Below are positions 1 to 8,561 of a stretch of 64,000 nucleotides of DNA, in pieces; positions within the stretch are counted from its first letter, which is position 1; every line of letters begins with the position of its first letter. The translations under genes were made by a program, and so were the position numbers. Source of the DNA: Fluviicola sp. (lineage in GTDB: Bacteria; Bacteroidota; Bacteroidia; Flavobacteriales_D; Crocinitomicaceae); assembly GCA_029866325.1 (NCBI GenBank), contig JARWZO010000010.1, positions 161,971 through 225,970 on the forward strand. Reading direction: 5' to 3'. The notes under the pieces are model-generated. The model worked only from the letters and a program-made list of their open reading frames with translations. It had not been told where the DNA came from and did not search any database.

Positions 1-2
1 AT

Positions 3-1883
3 ACGTGGGATGCCGATTTGACCATTCGCATCGTTGCTCCCGATGGCACAACAGCTGTTCTGGCTGATGGCGTGGGCGGTGATCAAGACAATTTTACCAA
101 CACTTGTTTTCGTTGGGATGCAGCAACAAGCATCGTAGCAGGAACGGCGCCATTTTCCGGAACCTACAAACCCATGGGACAAATGGGATTGGTGAACAAT
201 GGACAAAACGGGATTGGAACCTGGAAAATCAGTGTTTCAGACAATGCCGGTGGTGATCAGGGAACAGTCACAAATTGCTCGATTACCTTTGGTAACAATC
301 CGGCGACCTATTTTGCTTTCACGGAATCTGATTTACCCATCGTAATCATCAATACCAACGGTGGAACGATTGTAAACGATCCTAAAATCATGGCGGATAT
401 GGGAATTGTTGACAACGGTCCCGGAGTTCGGAATCATGTAACAGATCCGAAAAACGATTATAACGGAAAAATCGGGATCGAAATTCGTGGTAACTATTCT
501 GCTTCGCTTCCGCAAAAACCCTATTCATTTGAATTGTGGGATGTAAACGGCATTACAATTGACTCATCCATTTTGGGAATGCCGGTTGAATCGGAATGGT
601 TGTTATTGGCTACATACAACGATAAATCGTTTGCCCGAAACGCACTGCCCTTCCATTTATACGATTCCATGGGACACTATTCCGTCCGTTCGCGCTTGGT
701 AGATGTAGTGATCAATGGCGAATACCGCGGAATTTATCAATTGGCGGAAAAAGTCAAACGCGATTCCAGCCGCGTTGATGTGTCTAAATTAACCGCAACA
801 GAAATTGCCGGAATTGACGTAACAGGAGGTTATATCTTGAAAATCGATTATTGGGACAACACCAATTCTTGGCAATTAAACAATAGCCCTATCGGTTTTC
901 CCGGATTAGATGTTCACATGGTCTATTATTATCCGAAACCTGAAGATTTGGTCATTCAGCAGAAAACCTACATTCAGGGCTTCATCGACGCCTTCGAAAC
1001 GGCACTTTACGGACTTAATTTCGACGATCCTGTAAACGGCTACCGTCAATACATCAGCACCTCTACGTTTGTGGATTATTTCATCATCAGCGAGGTGACC
1101 AGAAACGTGGACGGCTACAAAAAAAGTCGTTTTTTCTTCAAAGACAAAGACCATGCAGACGGAACCTTCCGCAAGCTGAAAGCCGGGCCGGTTTGGGATT
1201 TTGACTGGTCGTTGAAAGACATCGACGCAGGTTCGGAAGACGGATCAGGCTTTATGTATGGATTATCCGATCAAGACGTGAACGCACCGGGCTGGTACAT
1301 TCGTTTGTTGGAAGACACTGTTTTTGCCAATGAATTGCGTTGTCGTTACGATGATTTGCGTCGCAGCATTTTGAGTGAAGCCTACTTGTACGGCAAAGTC
1401 GATTCGATTACGGCATTGGTGAATGAAAGTCAGGTGTGGCATTACCAAACATGGGGACACATGGGTCAATCTTCGGGAACTCCGGAAGTGCAAGCTCCAA
1501 GTCAAACGTATGCTGAAGAAGTACAACGTTTGAAAGATTGGTTGGATCGTCGATTGACGTGGTTGGATGCCAACATGCCGGGAACCTTAAACGGTTGCAG
1601 CATGGCCGGATTGAACCAATTGGCTGGAAACGCACAGATTGTTGCCTACCCGAATCCGTTTGATAACACCCTACTCATTGAATGGCCAACAGGTGATTTA
1701 ACAGGTTGCACGCTTCGTTTACGCGATGAAACAGGCCGTCTTTTTCGCGAAACGGTCATCAATAACAGTGATTTGTTTAACGGTTCTTTTGGTTTGACCG
1801 GTTTATCCGATCTTTCACAAGGTGTTTATTTTGTGGAATTAACTCGTGGTGAAGATCAGCGTGTGTTGAAGGTGATGAAGTAA
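3..1883 (+). CDS. Secreted CotH-kinase-domain protein with T9SS sorting domain (5' end outside window)
   Basis: The reading frame is open from the window edge (T-W-D-A-D-L-T-I), so the apparent TTG at 18 is internal and the N-terminus is missing. The first ~95 residues resemble the C-terminal half of a proprotein convertase P domain (TWDADLTIRIVAPDGT, then NGIGTWKISVSDNAGGDQGT). Residues ~100-500 match the CotH family (GNYSASLPQKPYSFEL, LLLATYNDKSFARN, GEYRGIYQLAEKVK, AGPVWDFDWSL), a protein-kinase-like fold first known from spore coats. The last ~75 residues (VAYPNPFDNTLLIEW to VLKVMK) are a type A T9SS sorting domain, so the protein is probably exported and surface-anchored or released. It ends at a strong hairpin, convergent with tRNA-Leu. 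The substrate is unknown. Confidence 0.85.
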   Translation, partial: TWDADLTIRIVAPDGTTAVLADGVGGDQDNFTNTCFRWDAATSIVAGTAPFSGTYKPMGQMGLVNNGQNGIGTWKISVSDNAGGDQGTVTNCSITFGNNPATYFAFTESDLPIVIINTNGGTIVNDPKIMADMGIVDNGPGVRNHVTDPKNDYNGKIGIEIRGNYSASLPQKPYSFELWDVNGITIDSSILGMPVESEWLLLATYNDKSFARNALPFHLYDSMGHYSVRSRLVDVVINGEYRGIYQLAEKVKRDSSRVDVSKLTATEIAGIDVTGGYILKIDYWDNTNSWQLNNSPIGFPGLDVHMVYYYPKPEDLVIQQKTYIQGFIDAFETALYGLNFDDPVNGYRQYISTSTFVDYFIISEVTRNVDGYKKSRFFFKDKDHADGTFRKLKAGPVWDFDWSLKDIDAGSEDGSGFMYGLSDQDVNAPGWYIRLLEDTVFANELRCRYDDLRRSILSEAYLYGKVDSITALVNESQVWHYQTWGHMGQSSGTPEVQAPSQTYAEEVQRLKDWLDRRLTWLDANMPGTLNGCSMAGLNQLAGNAQIVAYPNPFDNTLLIEWPTGDLTGCTLRLRDETGRLFRETVINNSDLFNGSFGLTGLSDLSQGVYFVELTRGEDQRVLKVMK

Positions 1884-1905
1884 TTTAGCAATGCTAATAA
1901 TGAAT

Positions 1906-1936
1906 AAAAGCCTTTGGAGATTCCAAAGGCTTTTTT
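1906..1936. terminator. Bidirectional intrinsic terminator
   Basis: Perfect 12-bp stem (AAAAGCCTTTGG at 1906-1917, CCAAAGGCTTTT at 1923-1934) with a 5-nt loop. Its A- and T-rich arms lie just after the CotH gene and just past the 3' end of the convergent tRNA-Leu, so it can serve both. Confidence 0.85.
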
Positions 1937-1942
1937 AGATTT

Positions 1943-2027
1943 TGGTACCTCGGGCCGGAATCGAACCGGCACACCCGAAAGTACAGGATTTTGAATCCAG
2001 CGCGTCTACCAGTTCCGCCACCGAGGC
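1943..2027 (-). tRNA. tRNA-Leu (anticodon CAA), CCA encoded
   Basis: Read on the minus strand: acceptor GCCTCGG pairs with CCGAGGT (one G-U), D-loop GGTAGACGC, anticodon loop TTCAAAA giving CAA (reads UUG), a long class II variable arm, T-arm GGTTCGATTCC, discriminator A, and encoded CCA. Length is 85 nt. The anticodon stem has one T-T opposition (CTGGA against TCCTG), noted as an oddity; everything else is canonical. Confidence 0.95.
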
Positions 2028-2231
2028 ATGTATAATTGCTGTCCGACTGACAGCCACTTACCGATGTAAGCGGGTGCAAAAATAGGCAATAAATTGAATT
2101 TTACAAGGGCTGAATCAAAAAAGTAAACACTGGCGTCTTATTTTACATCAAAAACGAAAATCAAAATTCCCTATCTTAACCAACCACGGCTCAATTTTTG
2201 CAGAAAGTCAACCACTTCTAAACAACAGCCG

Positions 2232-3455
2232 ATGAAACACGTACTTCTCACCGCCCTGCTTTTACTACTTTCCTTTGCTACCTTTTCTCAAAAAACATTC
2301 TGCGACGGCTGGGAAGACGGTTACTTAGCCGGAAAAACGGCGAAGAACGAATATCCGGGAATTACACCGCTTTGCCCGCTTCCACAAATCAATGCTGACA
2401 CTTACGAAATCGGTTATCAGCTTGGTTATGAGCGCGTAACAGGAAAGACAAAAAGCGTTATTCTAACTTCTTCGGAAAACGATAAAACCTTTTGTGAGGG
2501 TTGGGAAGACGGTTACATAAGCGGAAAAACGGCGATTAAACAATACCCGGGACTTCCTCCGCTTTGCCCCCTCCCACAAATCAATGCCGACACTTACGAA
2601 ATCGGTTATCAGCGTGGTTATGAACGCGCAACAGGAAATACAAACAACAACGTTATAAAAGTCTACGAAGAAGAAGAAAAAACCTTTTGTGACGGTTGGG
2701 AAGAAGGATATTTAAGCGGAAAAACGGCGATGAAAGAATATCCGGGAATTACACCGATCTGCCCTATTCCACGCATCAACGCCGACAGCTACGAAGATGG
2801 TTATCAACTTGGCTATGAGCGCGGTACAGGAAATACAAACAACCACATACTAAAACTCGAAAAAGAAGAAGAGGAAGAAAAAACCTTCTGCGATGGCTGG
2901 GAAGACGGTTACATAAGCGGAAAAACGGCCTTGGAAGAATATCCGGGAATTACACCAATTTGTCCCATCGCCCGCATCAATGCCGATACTTATGAAATTG
3001 GTTATCAGCTTGGTTATGAACGCGCAACCGGAATTGCAAACAGTGTCATTCTAAAAGCTTCGGAAACGGAAAACACCTTTTGTGACGGCTGGGAAAAAGG
3101 TTATTCCAATACCATGAGCAAAAACGGCAAATTGGTCTTTAACGTGCCGAACTGTCCTGTGCCAATGCTCACGGAAGACAATTATGAATCAGGATATATC
3201 AAAGGTTTGACTTACGCCAATCGCCAGCTTGGGATAGAAACCGATGAAATTGTGGGCTATGATCCGGAAGCCGAATTCTGCGACGGTTGGGAAAAAGGTT
3301 ATGCGGTCGGGTTGCAATTGTGGGCCGAAAAACACAAGGTCACTACTCCGCTTCGCATCACGCCTATTTGTCCTTTCCCCGACATGAATCAAGACAATTA
3401 TGCCAGTGGTTTTGAAAGAGGAAAAAACAAAGCGCTCGAAGATCTGGGCGATTGA
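2232..3455 (+). CDS. Exported protein built of six FCDGWE/GY Cys repeats
   Basis: 407 residues with a signal peptide (hydrophobic residues 4-17, probable cleavage near FSQ-K). The rest is six tandem copies of a ~60-70 residue unit: F-C-D/E-G-W-E-x-G-Y, then G-K-T-A, P-x-C-P, I-N-A-D-x-Y-E, G-Y-x-x-G-Y-E-R. Each unit has two cysteines, which could form one disulphide per unit. Units 1-4 are nearly identical, implying recent duplication; units 5 and 6 have diverged (AEFCDGWEKGY, TPICPFPDMNQDNY). Acidic linkers (KVYEEEE, EKEEEEE) separate units. There is no T9SS domain or membrane anchor. I do not recognise the family; a periplasmic or secreted repeat scaffold is the most that can be inferred. 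Confidence 0.75.
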   Translation: MKHVLLTALLLLLSFATFSQKTFCDGWEDGYLAGKTAKNEYPGITPLCPLPQINADTYEIGYQLGYERVTGKTKSVILTSSENDKTFCEGWEDGYISGKTAIKQYPGLPPLCPLPQINADTYEIGYQRGYERATGNTNNNVIKVYEEEEKTFCDGWEEGYLSGKTAMKEYPGITPICPIPRINADSYEDGYQLGYERGTGNTNNHILKLEKEEEEEKTFCDGWEDGYISGKTALEEYPGITPICPIARINADTYEIGYQLGYERATGIANSVILKASETENTFCDGWEKGYSNTMSKNGKLVFNVPNCPVPMLTEDNYESGYIKGLTYANRQLGIETDEIVGYDPEAEFCDGWEKGYAVGLQLWAEKHKVTTPLRITPICPFPDMNQDNYASGFERGKNKALEDLGD

Positions 3456-3548
3456 ACCATACTACATGATAGCTGTATGAATGTTTCGTTGATTTTTGCT
3501 CAAATCATCCACATGGAGTAATTTCAATCGCAAAACCGGCTTGTTTCA

Positions 3549-5756
3549 ATGAATCAACTCTTACTCTTTATAACGCTTTCCTTATGTTTCTCGGGCTTTT
3601 CTCAGAAATACAAACCCGATGTGTTTGGACATGTTAGCGACCCAACCTTTCTGCAATTGGTAAAAACCCGCAACTACCAATTGGTTGGTGCGTTTGATAC
3701 CTTGCCCGATGCACAAAAAACCATGGCCGCTCAGGTCCTAAAAAACGACAACTGGATTTACCTGGATTGGAACGGAACAGAATACTCCGATTACAACACT
3801 ATGGGACTTGCCTTGGGTTTTATTCACGAAGAGGTCATGATGGAAGTAGATCCCGGAGAGCGGGTGAAAGATCCGATGGAGATTCAACCAATACCCGTGG
3901 TCACTAAATTTGGGAAAACAGGGGTTTTTAGCGAGAACGGTAAACAAGGTTATTATTACCACGATCAGGTGGTTTTGAAACCTGAATACGAATCGGTTAC
4001 AGAATTGTACCAAGACAACCTCTTGTTTTTGCGCATTCAAAAAAACGGACTTTATGGTGTTTGTGATTATCAAGGGAAAGAACTGGCAACTCCACGCTAT
4101 CAACAATTGGAAAATACAATGCTTCCAACGGCTGCTTGTGCATTTAAAGTAAAACTCAACCAAAAACAGGGTGTTATTTCCCGCAACGGAAAGGAAACAA
4201 TACCACCGATTTACGATCAGGTCAGAGAGGAGTTTCAGGCGCCGTATAGTTTGATTCTGGTCACAAAAAATGGTCTTTCAGGCATTTTTAATTCTTCTGG
4301 AAAAGAGATCATTCCGTGCGAGTATGAAGAACTGAACCGCATTTGGCACAGAACTCCCCGATTGGCGTTTCAGGCAAAACGAAACAACACGTACGGAATT
4401 TTAGGCATTAACGGAGAAGTGACCATTCCTTTTAACTACACTTCTCCTATTTATTACCAGGAAGACACAGGCATTATTTTGTTTACCAAACCTTGGCGTG
4501 ATACGTTTAAATCCGGCGCGATGGATACGTTAGGAAATCGCATTCTGGACGCTGAATACTATGAAATTACACAACCCGAGGGCGGGAATTGTTTGTTTGT
4601 GCGCGAGGCAATCAATCAACCGGTGGCCATTTATAGCTTGAAAGGCAAAAAAATAACGGAACCGTTGTACAATTCGTATGAAAAATTCGGCTACAACCGT
4701 TTCAAAATCATGATTCCAACGTATTATATACTTCAGCAAGGCGATGCACGCACCGGAAAATACGGATTATTCAATGTTCGAACACTGACATGGGCTTTTC
4801 CGTGCGACTATGATTTAGCGGTAAAAGGCGGTGAGTACCTAAAAATCGGGAAACAAGTAGGTGGTGACTATTGTTACGGAATAGTTGATACAACAGGCAA
4901 CATGCTCATTCCTGTCAACTATACGTATTTGCAACTAAATGATGTTGAGCGGAATGCGGTGGTGCAAAAAAACGCACTGTATGGAGTGATTGATTTTTCG
5001 GGCAAAGAATTGATTCCGTTCACTTATAAAAAATTGGTCTCATTAGGTAATGCTCCGGTAGACGGCCATCTTAGACCGTTTCTGAAAGCACATTACTTGT
5101 TTAATGAAAACGATAAAATCGGACTCATCAATGAGCAACAAAAAATCATCATACCAGCCACATACCGAAAACTGATTCCCGATCGAACAGGAGTTCTAGG
5201 TTTGTACAATGACAGTTCGTTGGTGTTAAGTTATTCAGGAAAAAAACTGATTGGACCGGTTGCAGCGATTATCATTCCGGAGGTTCCTGGTGTTTACGTT
5301 TGGTCGGATGAAAATGGCGTGATTACGCATGTTGATTTGTACGGAAATAAGACGATAGAGGGTCCCGGACTCATTCAAGAAGTATCCAAATCGGAACTAA
5401 ACAAGCCGGAGTTGTTGCCTGAGAAATCAGATCAGACTATTCATCAAATTGTTGATGAAAACGCCAGGTTTACTGAAGGCGACGCGGCGTTGAAACAATT
5501 TATCGCCACCAACCTAAAATACCCCGAAAACGCGAAAGAACTAGGCATTCAAGGGAAGTGTTATATAAGATTCGTTGTTTCCGAAACAGGTCAATGTTCC
5601 GATTTTGAAGTCGTGCGTGGTGTTCCGGATTGTAAGGAATGTGACAAAGAGGCCATTCGAATACTGAAATTGATGCCCGATTGGAAACCCGGAAGACTCA
5701 ACGGGAAAAACGTTCGCTCCTACTACAATCTTCCGGTGAAATTCAGTTTGGATTAA
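3549..5756 (+). CDS. WG-repeat protein with C-terminal TonB domain
   Basis: 735 residues. A signal peptide (LLLFITLSLCFSGFSQ) is followed by ~500 residues of WG/KWG-type repeats, seen as recurring units such as NGLYGVCDYQGKELATPRY, NGLSGIFNSSGKEIIPCEY and NALYGVIDFSGKELIPF. The last ~90 residues are a TonB C-terminal domain (KYPENAKELGIQGKCYIRF, then VVRGVPDCKECDKEAIRILK and GRLNGKNVRSYYNLPVKF). In Bacteroidota such TonB_C domains often occur on exported proteins that lack the usual N-terminal TonB anchor, so a role in energising transport is not assured. It stands between two other exported proteins on the same strand. Confidence 0.85.
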   Translation: MNQLLLFITLSLCFSGFSQKYKPDVFGHVSDPTFLQLVKTRNYQLVGAFDTLPDAQKTMAAQVLKNDNWIYLDWNGTEYSDYNTMGLALGFIHEEVMMEVDPGERVKDPMEIQPIPVVTKFGKTGVFSENGKQGYYYHDQVVLKPEYESVTELYQDNLLFLRIQKNGLYGVCDYQGKELATPRYQQLENTMLPTAACAFKVKLNQKQGVISRNGKETIPPIYDQVREEFQAPYSLILVTKNGLSGIFNSSGKEIIPCEYEELNRIWHRTPRLAFQAKRNNTYGILGINGEVTIPFNYTSPIYYQEDTGIILFTKPWRDTFKSGAMDTLGNRILDAEYYEITQPEGGNCLFVREAINQPVAIYSLKGKKITEPLYNSYEKFGYNRFKIMIPTYYILQQGDARTGKYGLFNVRTLTWAFPCDYDLAVKGGEYLKIGKQVGGDYCYGIVDTTGNMLIPVNYTYLQLNDVERNAVVQKNALYGVIDFSGKELIPFTYKKLVSLGNAPVDGHLRPFLKAHYLFNENDKIGLINEQQKIIIPATYRKLIPDRTGVLGLYNDSSLVLSYSGKKLIGPVAAIIIPEVPGVYVWSDENGVITHVDLYGNKTIEGPGLIQEVSKSELNKPELLPEKSDQTIHQIVDENARFTEGDAALKQFIATNLKYPENAKELGIQGKCYIRFVVSETGQCSDFEVVRGVPDCKECDKEAIRILKLMPDWKPGRLNGKNVRSYYNLPVKFSLD

Positions 5757-5804
5757 TACCACTTCGTACGAAAATTTCTTAACTTTAAAGAAAATCAACA
5801 ATCT

Positions 5805-6272
5805 ATGAAACAACTCTTACTCCTTCTTTTTCTGAGTATTAGCGTAATCACCATTGCTCAAAAACAAAAAATTTCGCTCGAAGAAGACACCATTATGGTG
5901 GACAGTAAACCGTATGCCATTTTGGAGAAAAAACGGGGAATGACAATGGCTTTCACCCTAAAATCACTTACCGGAACAGAATTGGGTTACTTCAACCTGC
6001 AGGAATTCAACGACCCGAAAGCAGCCAACAATGCCAATTCCAACGGAAGAGTTACCTACTTTGAAGTCACGTTTTTTAACGACAGCCGTCAATGCGAAAT
6101 CAACATTCCCGCAAGCAAAAAATCTGTTGCCAAAGAAATCGTTGAAAACAACCTGGTGAAAGAAAATGCGATTGATGTTGAGGCAGAATCGAAATTCATT
6201 CTCATCAACGGTATGAAATTTACAGAACGGAGAAAAGCCTTGGGTGGAACGGTGATTATAATTAATAACTAA
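5805..6272 (+). CDS. Small exported hypothetical protein
   Basis: 155 residues with a clear signal peptide (KQLLLLLFLSISVITIAQ). The mature part has a beta-rich middle (GTELGYFNLQEF, VTYFEVTFFNDSRQCEI) and a charged helix (SKKSVAKEIVENNLVKE). No known family is recognised. The final 80 bp, including the stop codon, are repeated at 9234-9313 with three synonymous changes, so this gene's 3' end marks one side of a possible insertion containing the RNA-repair cassette. Confidence 0.75.
   Translation: MKQLLLLLFLSISVITIAQKQKISLEEDTIMVDSKPYAILEKKRGMTMAFTLKSLTGTELGYFNLQEFNDPKAANNANSNGRVTYFEVTFFNDSRQCEINIPASKKSVAKEIVENNLVKENAIDVEAESKFILINGMKFTERRKALGGTVIIINN
6193..6272 (+). repeat. 80-bp direct repeat, copy 1
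   Basis: Matches 9234-9313 at 77 of 80 positions (offset 3041). The copy ends exactly at the stop codon of the small exported protein. All three differences are third-position synonymous changes (GGT/GGC, ATA/ATT, AAC/AAT). Confidence 0.9.
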
Positions 6273-6481
6273 GTTCGATAACAAGCCTTTAGCTAGCCCG
6301 GTTTTTGTCAAACCACAATTTATTTCTAGTTTTGTAACACTATTCTCAAGCTGTTCGGTTAACGGTAATTGGGAATCAACATTTTTTTGATGACAGGAAA
6401 CCATGTAATTTTTCTTCCGATACACTAATTCGTCCTTTCGCCTCAGGCGGAGAGGAATTGTATTATCTAAAAAGATTAATT

Positions 6482-7183
6482 ATGTCAATATCAAGAAAAT
6501 ATGGGAGAACCTATCATTATCCGTTTTCTCCCGGAACAACAAGCGACGATAGAATCAATACCGAATACTGGGAAAATCTTTCTCGCTTAAACGCTGTTAT
6601 CCACACCGAAAAACTAGATGGTGAAAACAATTGTTTGAGTCAATACGGTGTTTTTGCGCGTTCGCATGCAGCACCCACAGTTTCACCTTGGACGCGTGCT
6701 TTGCGCGAAAAATGGAACCTGCTCAAAAACGATTTGGGCGATTACGAACTCTTCGGCGAAAATCTCTATGCGATCCATTCGATCATTTATCCCGAAATAA
6801 CAGAGCATTATTATGTTTTCGGTGTAAGGGTGCTCGATAAATGGCTTTCGTGGGAAGAAACGGCTTTCATTGCCAATTGTTTCGATTTTCCTACTGTACC
6901 ATTGTTGACGCAATGTGGTGACTTTTCGGATCGTCAGACTTACGAAAACGACATTTTGGCTCTGGTCAATCAACCGAGTTTTTTTGGTTCTATTGATACA
7001 CAAACACAGCAACCGTGTACCATGGAAGGAATTGTGACACGCAATATCGAGGAGTACGACATCACCGATTTTCAGCAAAACGTAATGAAGTACGTTCGTA
7101 AAGGGCATGTGAAAACAGACGAGCATTGGATCCGTAATTGGAAACGTGCTTCACTTAAAACCGAGCGTCATGTGGAAGATTAG
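6482..7183 (+). CDS. RNA ligase (DraRnl/Rnl-like nucleotidyltransferase)
   Basis: ATP-dependent polynucleotide ligase fold, 234 residues from the ATG at 6482; the longer TTG start at 6458 adds only poorly supported residues. Motif I is TEKLDGEN with the expected nucleotidylated lysine near residue 45. Further ligase motifs are FGENLYAIHS (III-like), EGIVTRN (IV) and VMKYVRKGH (V lysine). Length and motifs fit stand-alone RNA ligases of the Deinococcus Rnl type. It overlaps the next gene by 14 nt, so the two are translationally coupled. HD-Pnk would heal ends (5' phosphate, 3' OH) and this enzyme would seal them. The natural substrate of such pairs is not settled: tRNA or other RNA breaks, or nicked hybrids. 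Confidence 0.85.
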   Translation: MSISRKYGRTYHYPFSPGTTSDDRINTEYWENLSRLNAVIHTEKLDGENNCLSQYGVFARSHAAPTVSPWTRALREKWNLLKNDLGDYELFGENLYAIHSIIYPEITEHYYVFGVRVLDKWLSWEETAFIANCFDFPTVPLLTQCGDFSDRQTYENDILALVNQPSFFGSIDTQTQQPCTMEGIVTRNIEEYDITDFQQNVMKYVRKGHVKTDEHWIRNWKRASLKTERHVED

Positions 7184-8270
7184 TTCAAGTTACGATTGGG
7201 AAATGCTTCGGCAATTCTCTTGGGTGCGCGATATGGAAGGCGTTCCCCAAAGTCCGGTACACCATGCCGAAGGCGACGTAGCAATCCATACACGCATGGT
7301 CATAGAAGCATTGCAACACTTGCCGGAATTCGTGTTGCTTTCTGAGCAGGAACAACACATCCTGATGGCTGCAGCGCTGTTGCACGATGTGGAAAAAAGA
7401 TCAACCACTCAAACCGATGAAAATGGTGACATTGTATCGCCGGGTCACGCAAAAAAAGGTGCACAAACCACACGCGGAATCTTATACCGCGAGGTAGAAA
7501 CCCCTTTTATTATCCGTGAAGCAATCGTTGGGTTGGTACGTTATCATGGTTTACCTCTTTGGGTTTTTCAGAAAGAAGAGCCTATAAAATACTTGCTTCG
7601 AGCAAGCTTGGAAGTAGACACGCGATTACTGGTTTTACTGGCAAAGGCGGATGTTTTAGGTCGAATTTGTAGCGATCAGGCTGAGTTACTTTACCGTATC
7701 GATTTGTTTCGAGAATTATGCGTTGAACAAAATTGTTATGGCATACCAAAAGCTTTCTCAAACGATTTATCGCGGTTTTCGTACTTCAGAAAAGAAGATC
7801 AATCTCCTGATTACGAACCGTTCGATGATACGACCTCGGAGGTCATCGTTTTGTCGGGAATTGCCGGAAGCGGAAAAGATTATTACATCAAACAGCAACT
7901 TGCGGATTACGCTGTGATTTCGTTGGATGAATTACGTCGAAAAGCCAAGATAAGTCACAACGATGCGCAGGGAAACGGTCGCATTATACAAGAAGCAAAA
8001 GAAATGGCCCGCGAATACTTGCGCAAGAGGAAACATTTTGTGTGGAATGCCACCAACATCACCGCTCAAATGCGGACTCAGTTGATTGACTTGTTTGCAC
8101 TCTATCATCCGCGCATTCGAATTGTTTATTTGGAAGTTCCTTACAAAAAATTGATCTCCCAAAACAACAATCGCGACTTTCCGATTCCAATGAATGCCAT
8201 CGAGCGGATGATCAACAAACTGGAAGTGCCCAAAACTTGGGAAGCGCATGAGGTAGTTTATGTTGTGTGA
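7170..8270 (+). CDS. HD-Pnk: HD phosphoesterase fused to 5'-OH polynucleotide kinase
   Basis: 366 residues from ATG 7170 (MWKISSSYDWEML), inside the ligase 3' end; the upstream GTG is less likely. The N-terminal HD domain shows HHAEGDVAIH, LLHDVEKRS (HD at ~72-73), PGHAKKG, VRYHGLP and a later Asp (KADVLGR), the full metal-binding set. The C-terminal P-loop kinase has GIAGSGKD (~230), SLDELRRK and WNATN (~291), as in polynucleotide kinases. The architecture matches the bifunctional HD-Pnk enzymes described from Runella and Deinococcus, where HD removes 2',3'-phosphates and Pnk adds a 5' phosphate. It is coupled to the RNA ligase, forming an end-healing-and-sealing cassette. Confidence 0.88.
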   Translation: MWKISSSYDWEMLRQFSWVRDMEGVPQSPVHHAEGDVAIHTRMVIEALQHLPEFVLLSEQEQHILMAAALLHDVEKRSTTQTDENGDIVSPGHAKKGAQTTRGILYREVETPFIIREAIVGLVRYHGLPLWVFQKEEPIKYLLRASLEVDTRLLVLLAKADVLGRICSDQAELLYRIDLFRELCVEQNCYGIPKAFSNDLSRFSYFRKEDQSPDYEPFDDTTSEVIVLSGIAGSGKDYYIKQQLADYAVISLDELRRKAKISHNDAQGNGRIIQEAKEMAREYLRKRKHFVWNATNITAQMRTQLIDLFALYHPRIRIVYLEVPYKKLISQNNNRDFPIPMNAIERMINKLEVPKTWEAHEVVYVV

Positions 8271-8374
8271 CGCGGTGATGTTGATCGTTTACTAACTTGC
8301 AGACAATTGAGGGCGATGGTTTATTACACTAATTATTTAGCTTGTTAACTATTTGATTTACAATGTCTTTGATT

Positions 8375-8406
8375 TTTGAGTGTTCGCAAAATTGCGAACA
8401 CTCAAA
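8375..8406. repeat. 15-bp perfect inverted repeat
   Basis: Arms TTTGAGTGTTCGCAA (8375-8389) and TTGCGAACACTCAAA (8392-8406) with a 2-nt centre. There is no U-tract, so it looks more like a protein-binding dyad or cruciform than an intrinsic terminator. It lies between HD-Pnk and the next gene; its core resembles the inverted repeat at 20688-20750. Confidence 0.8.
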
Positions 8407-8450
8407 TTTGCGAATTCTAAACATTCATTTCGGAAAACCGATCAAAAAAA

Positions 8451-8485
8451 CGTTCGTCAAATCATTTATACCGTTCGTCAAATCA
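8451..8485 (+). repeat. Two direct CGTTCGTCAAATCA repeats, 21-bp period
   Basis: The 14-bp unit occurs at 8451-8464 and 8472-8485. The 21-bp spacing is two helical turns, as expected for two binding sites on one DNA face upstream of the gene at 8562. The regulator is unknown. Confidence 0.6.
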
Positions 8486-8561
8486 ATGTTAACGGTAATG
8501 CAACGAACCAGTTTAACAACAATGCTTTCTTTACCTTTAACCACAATTAAAATCAATTGTC

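Noticed and set aside
2299..3060. Repeats that could suggest a CRISPR array
   Set aside because: Near-identical units are ~190-200 bp coding repeats in frame, with no short repeat-spacer pattern.
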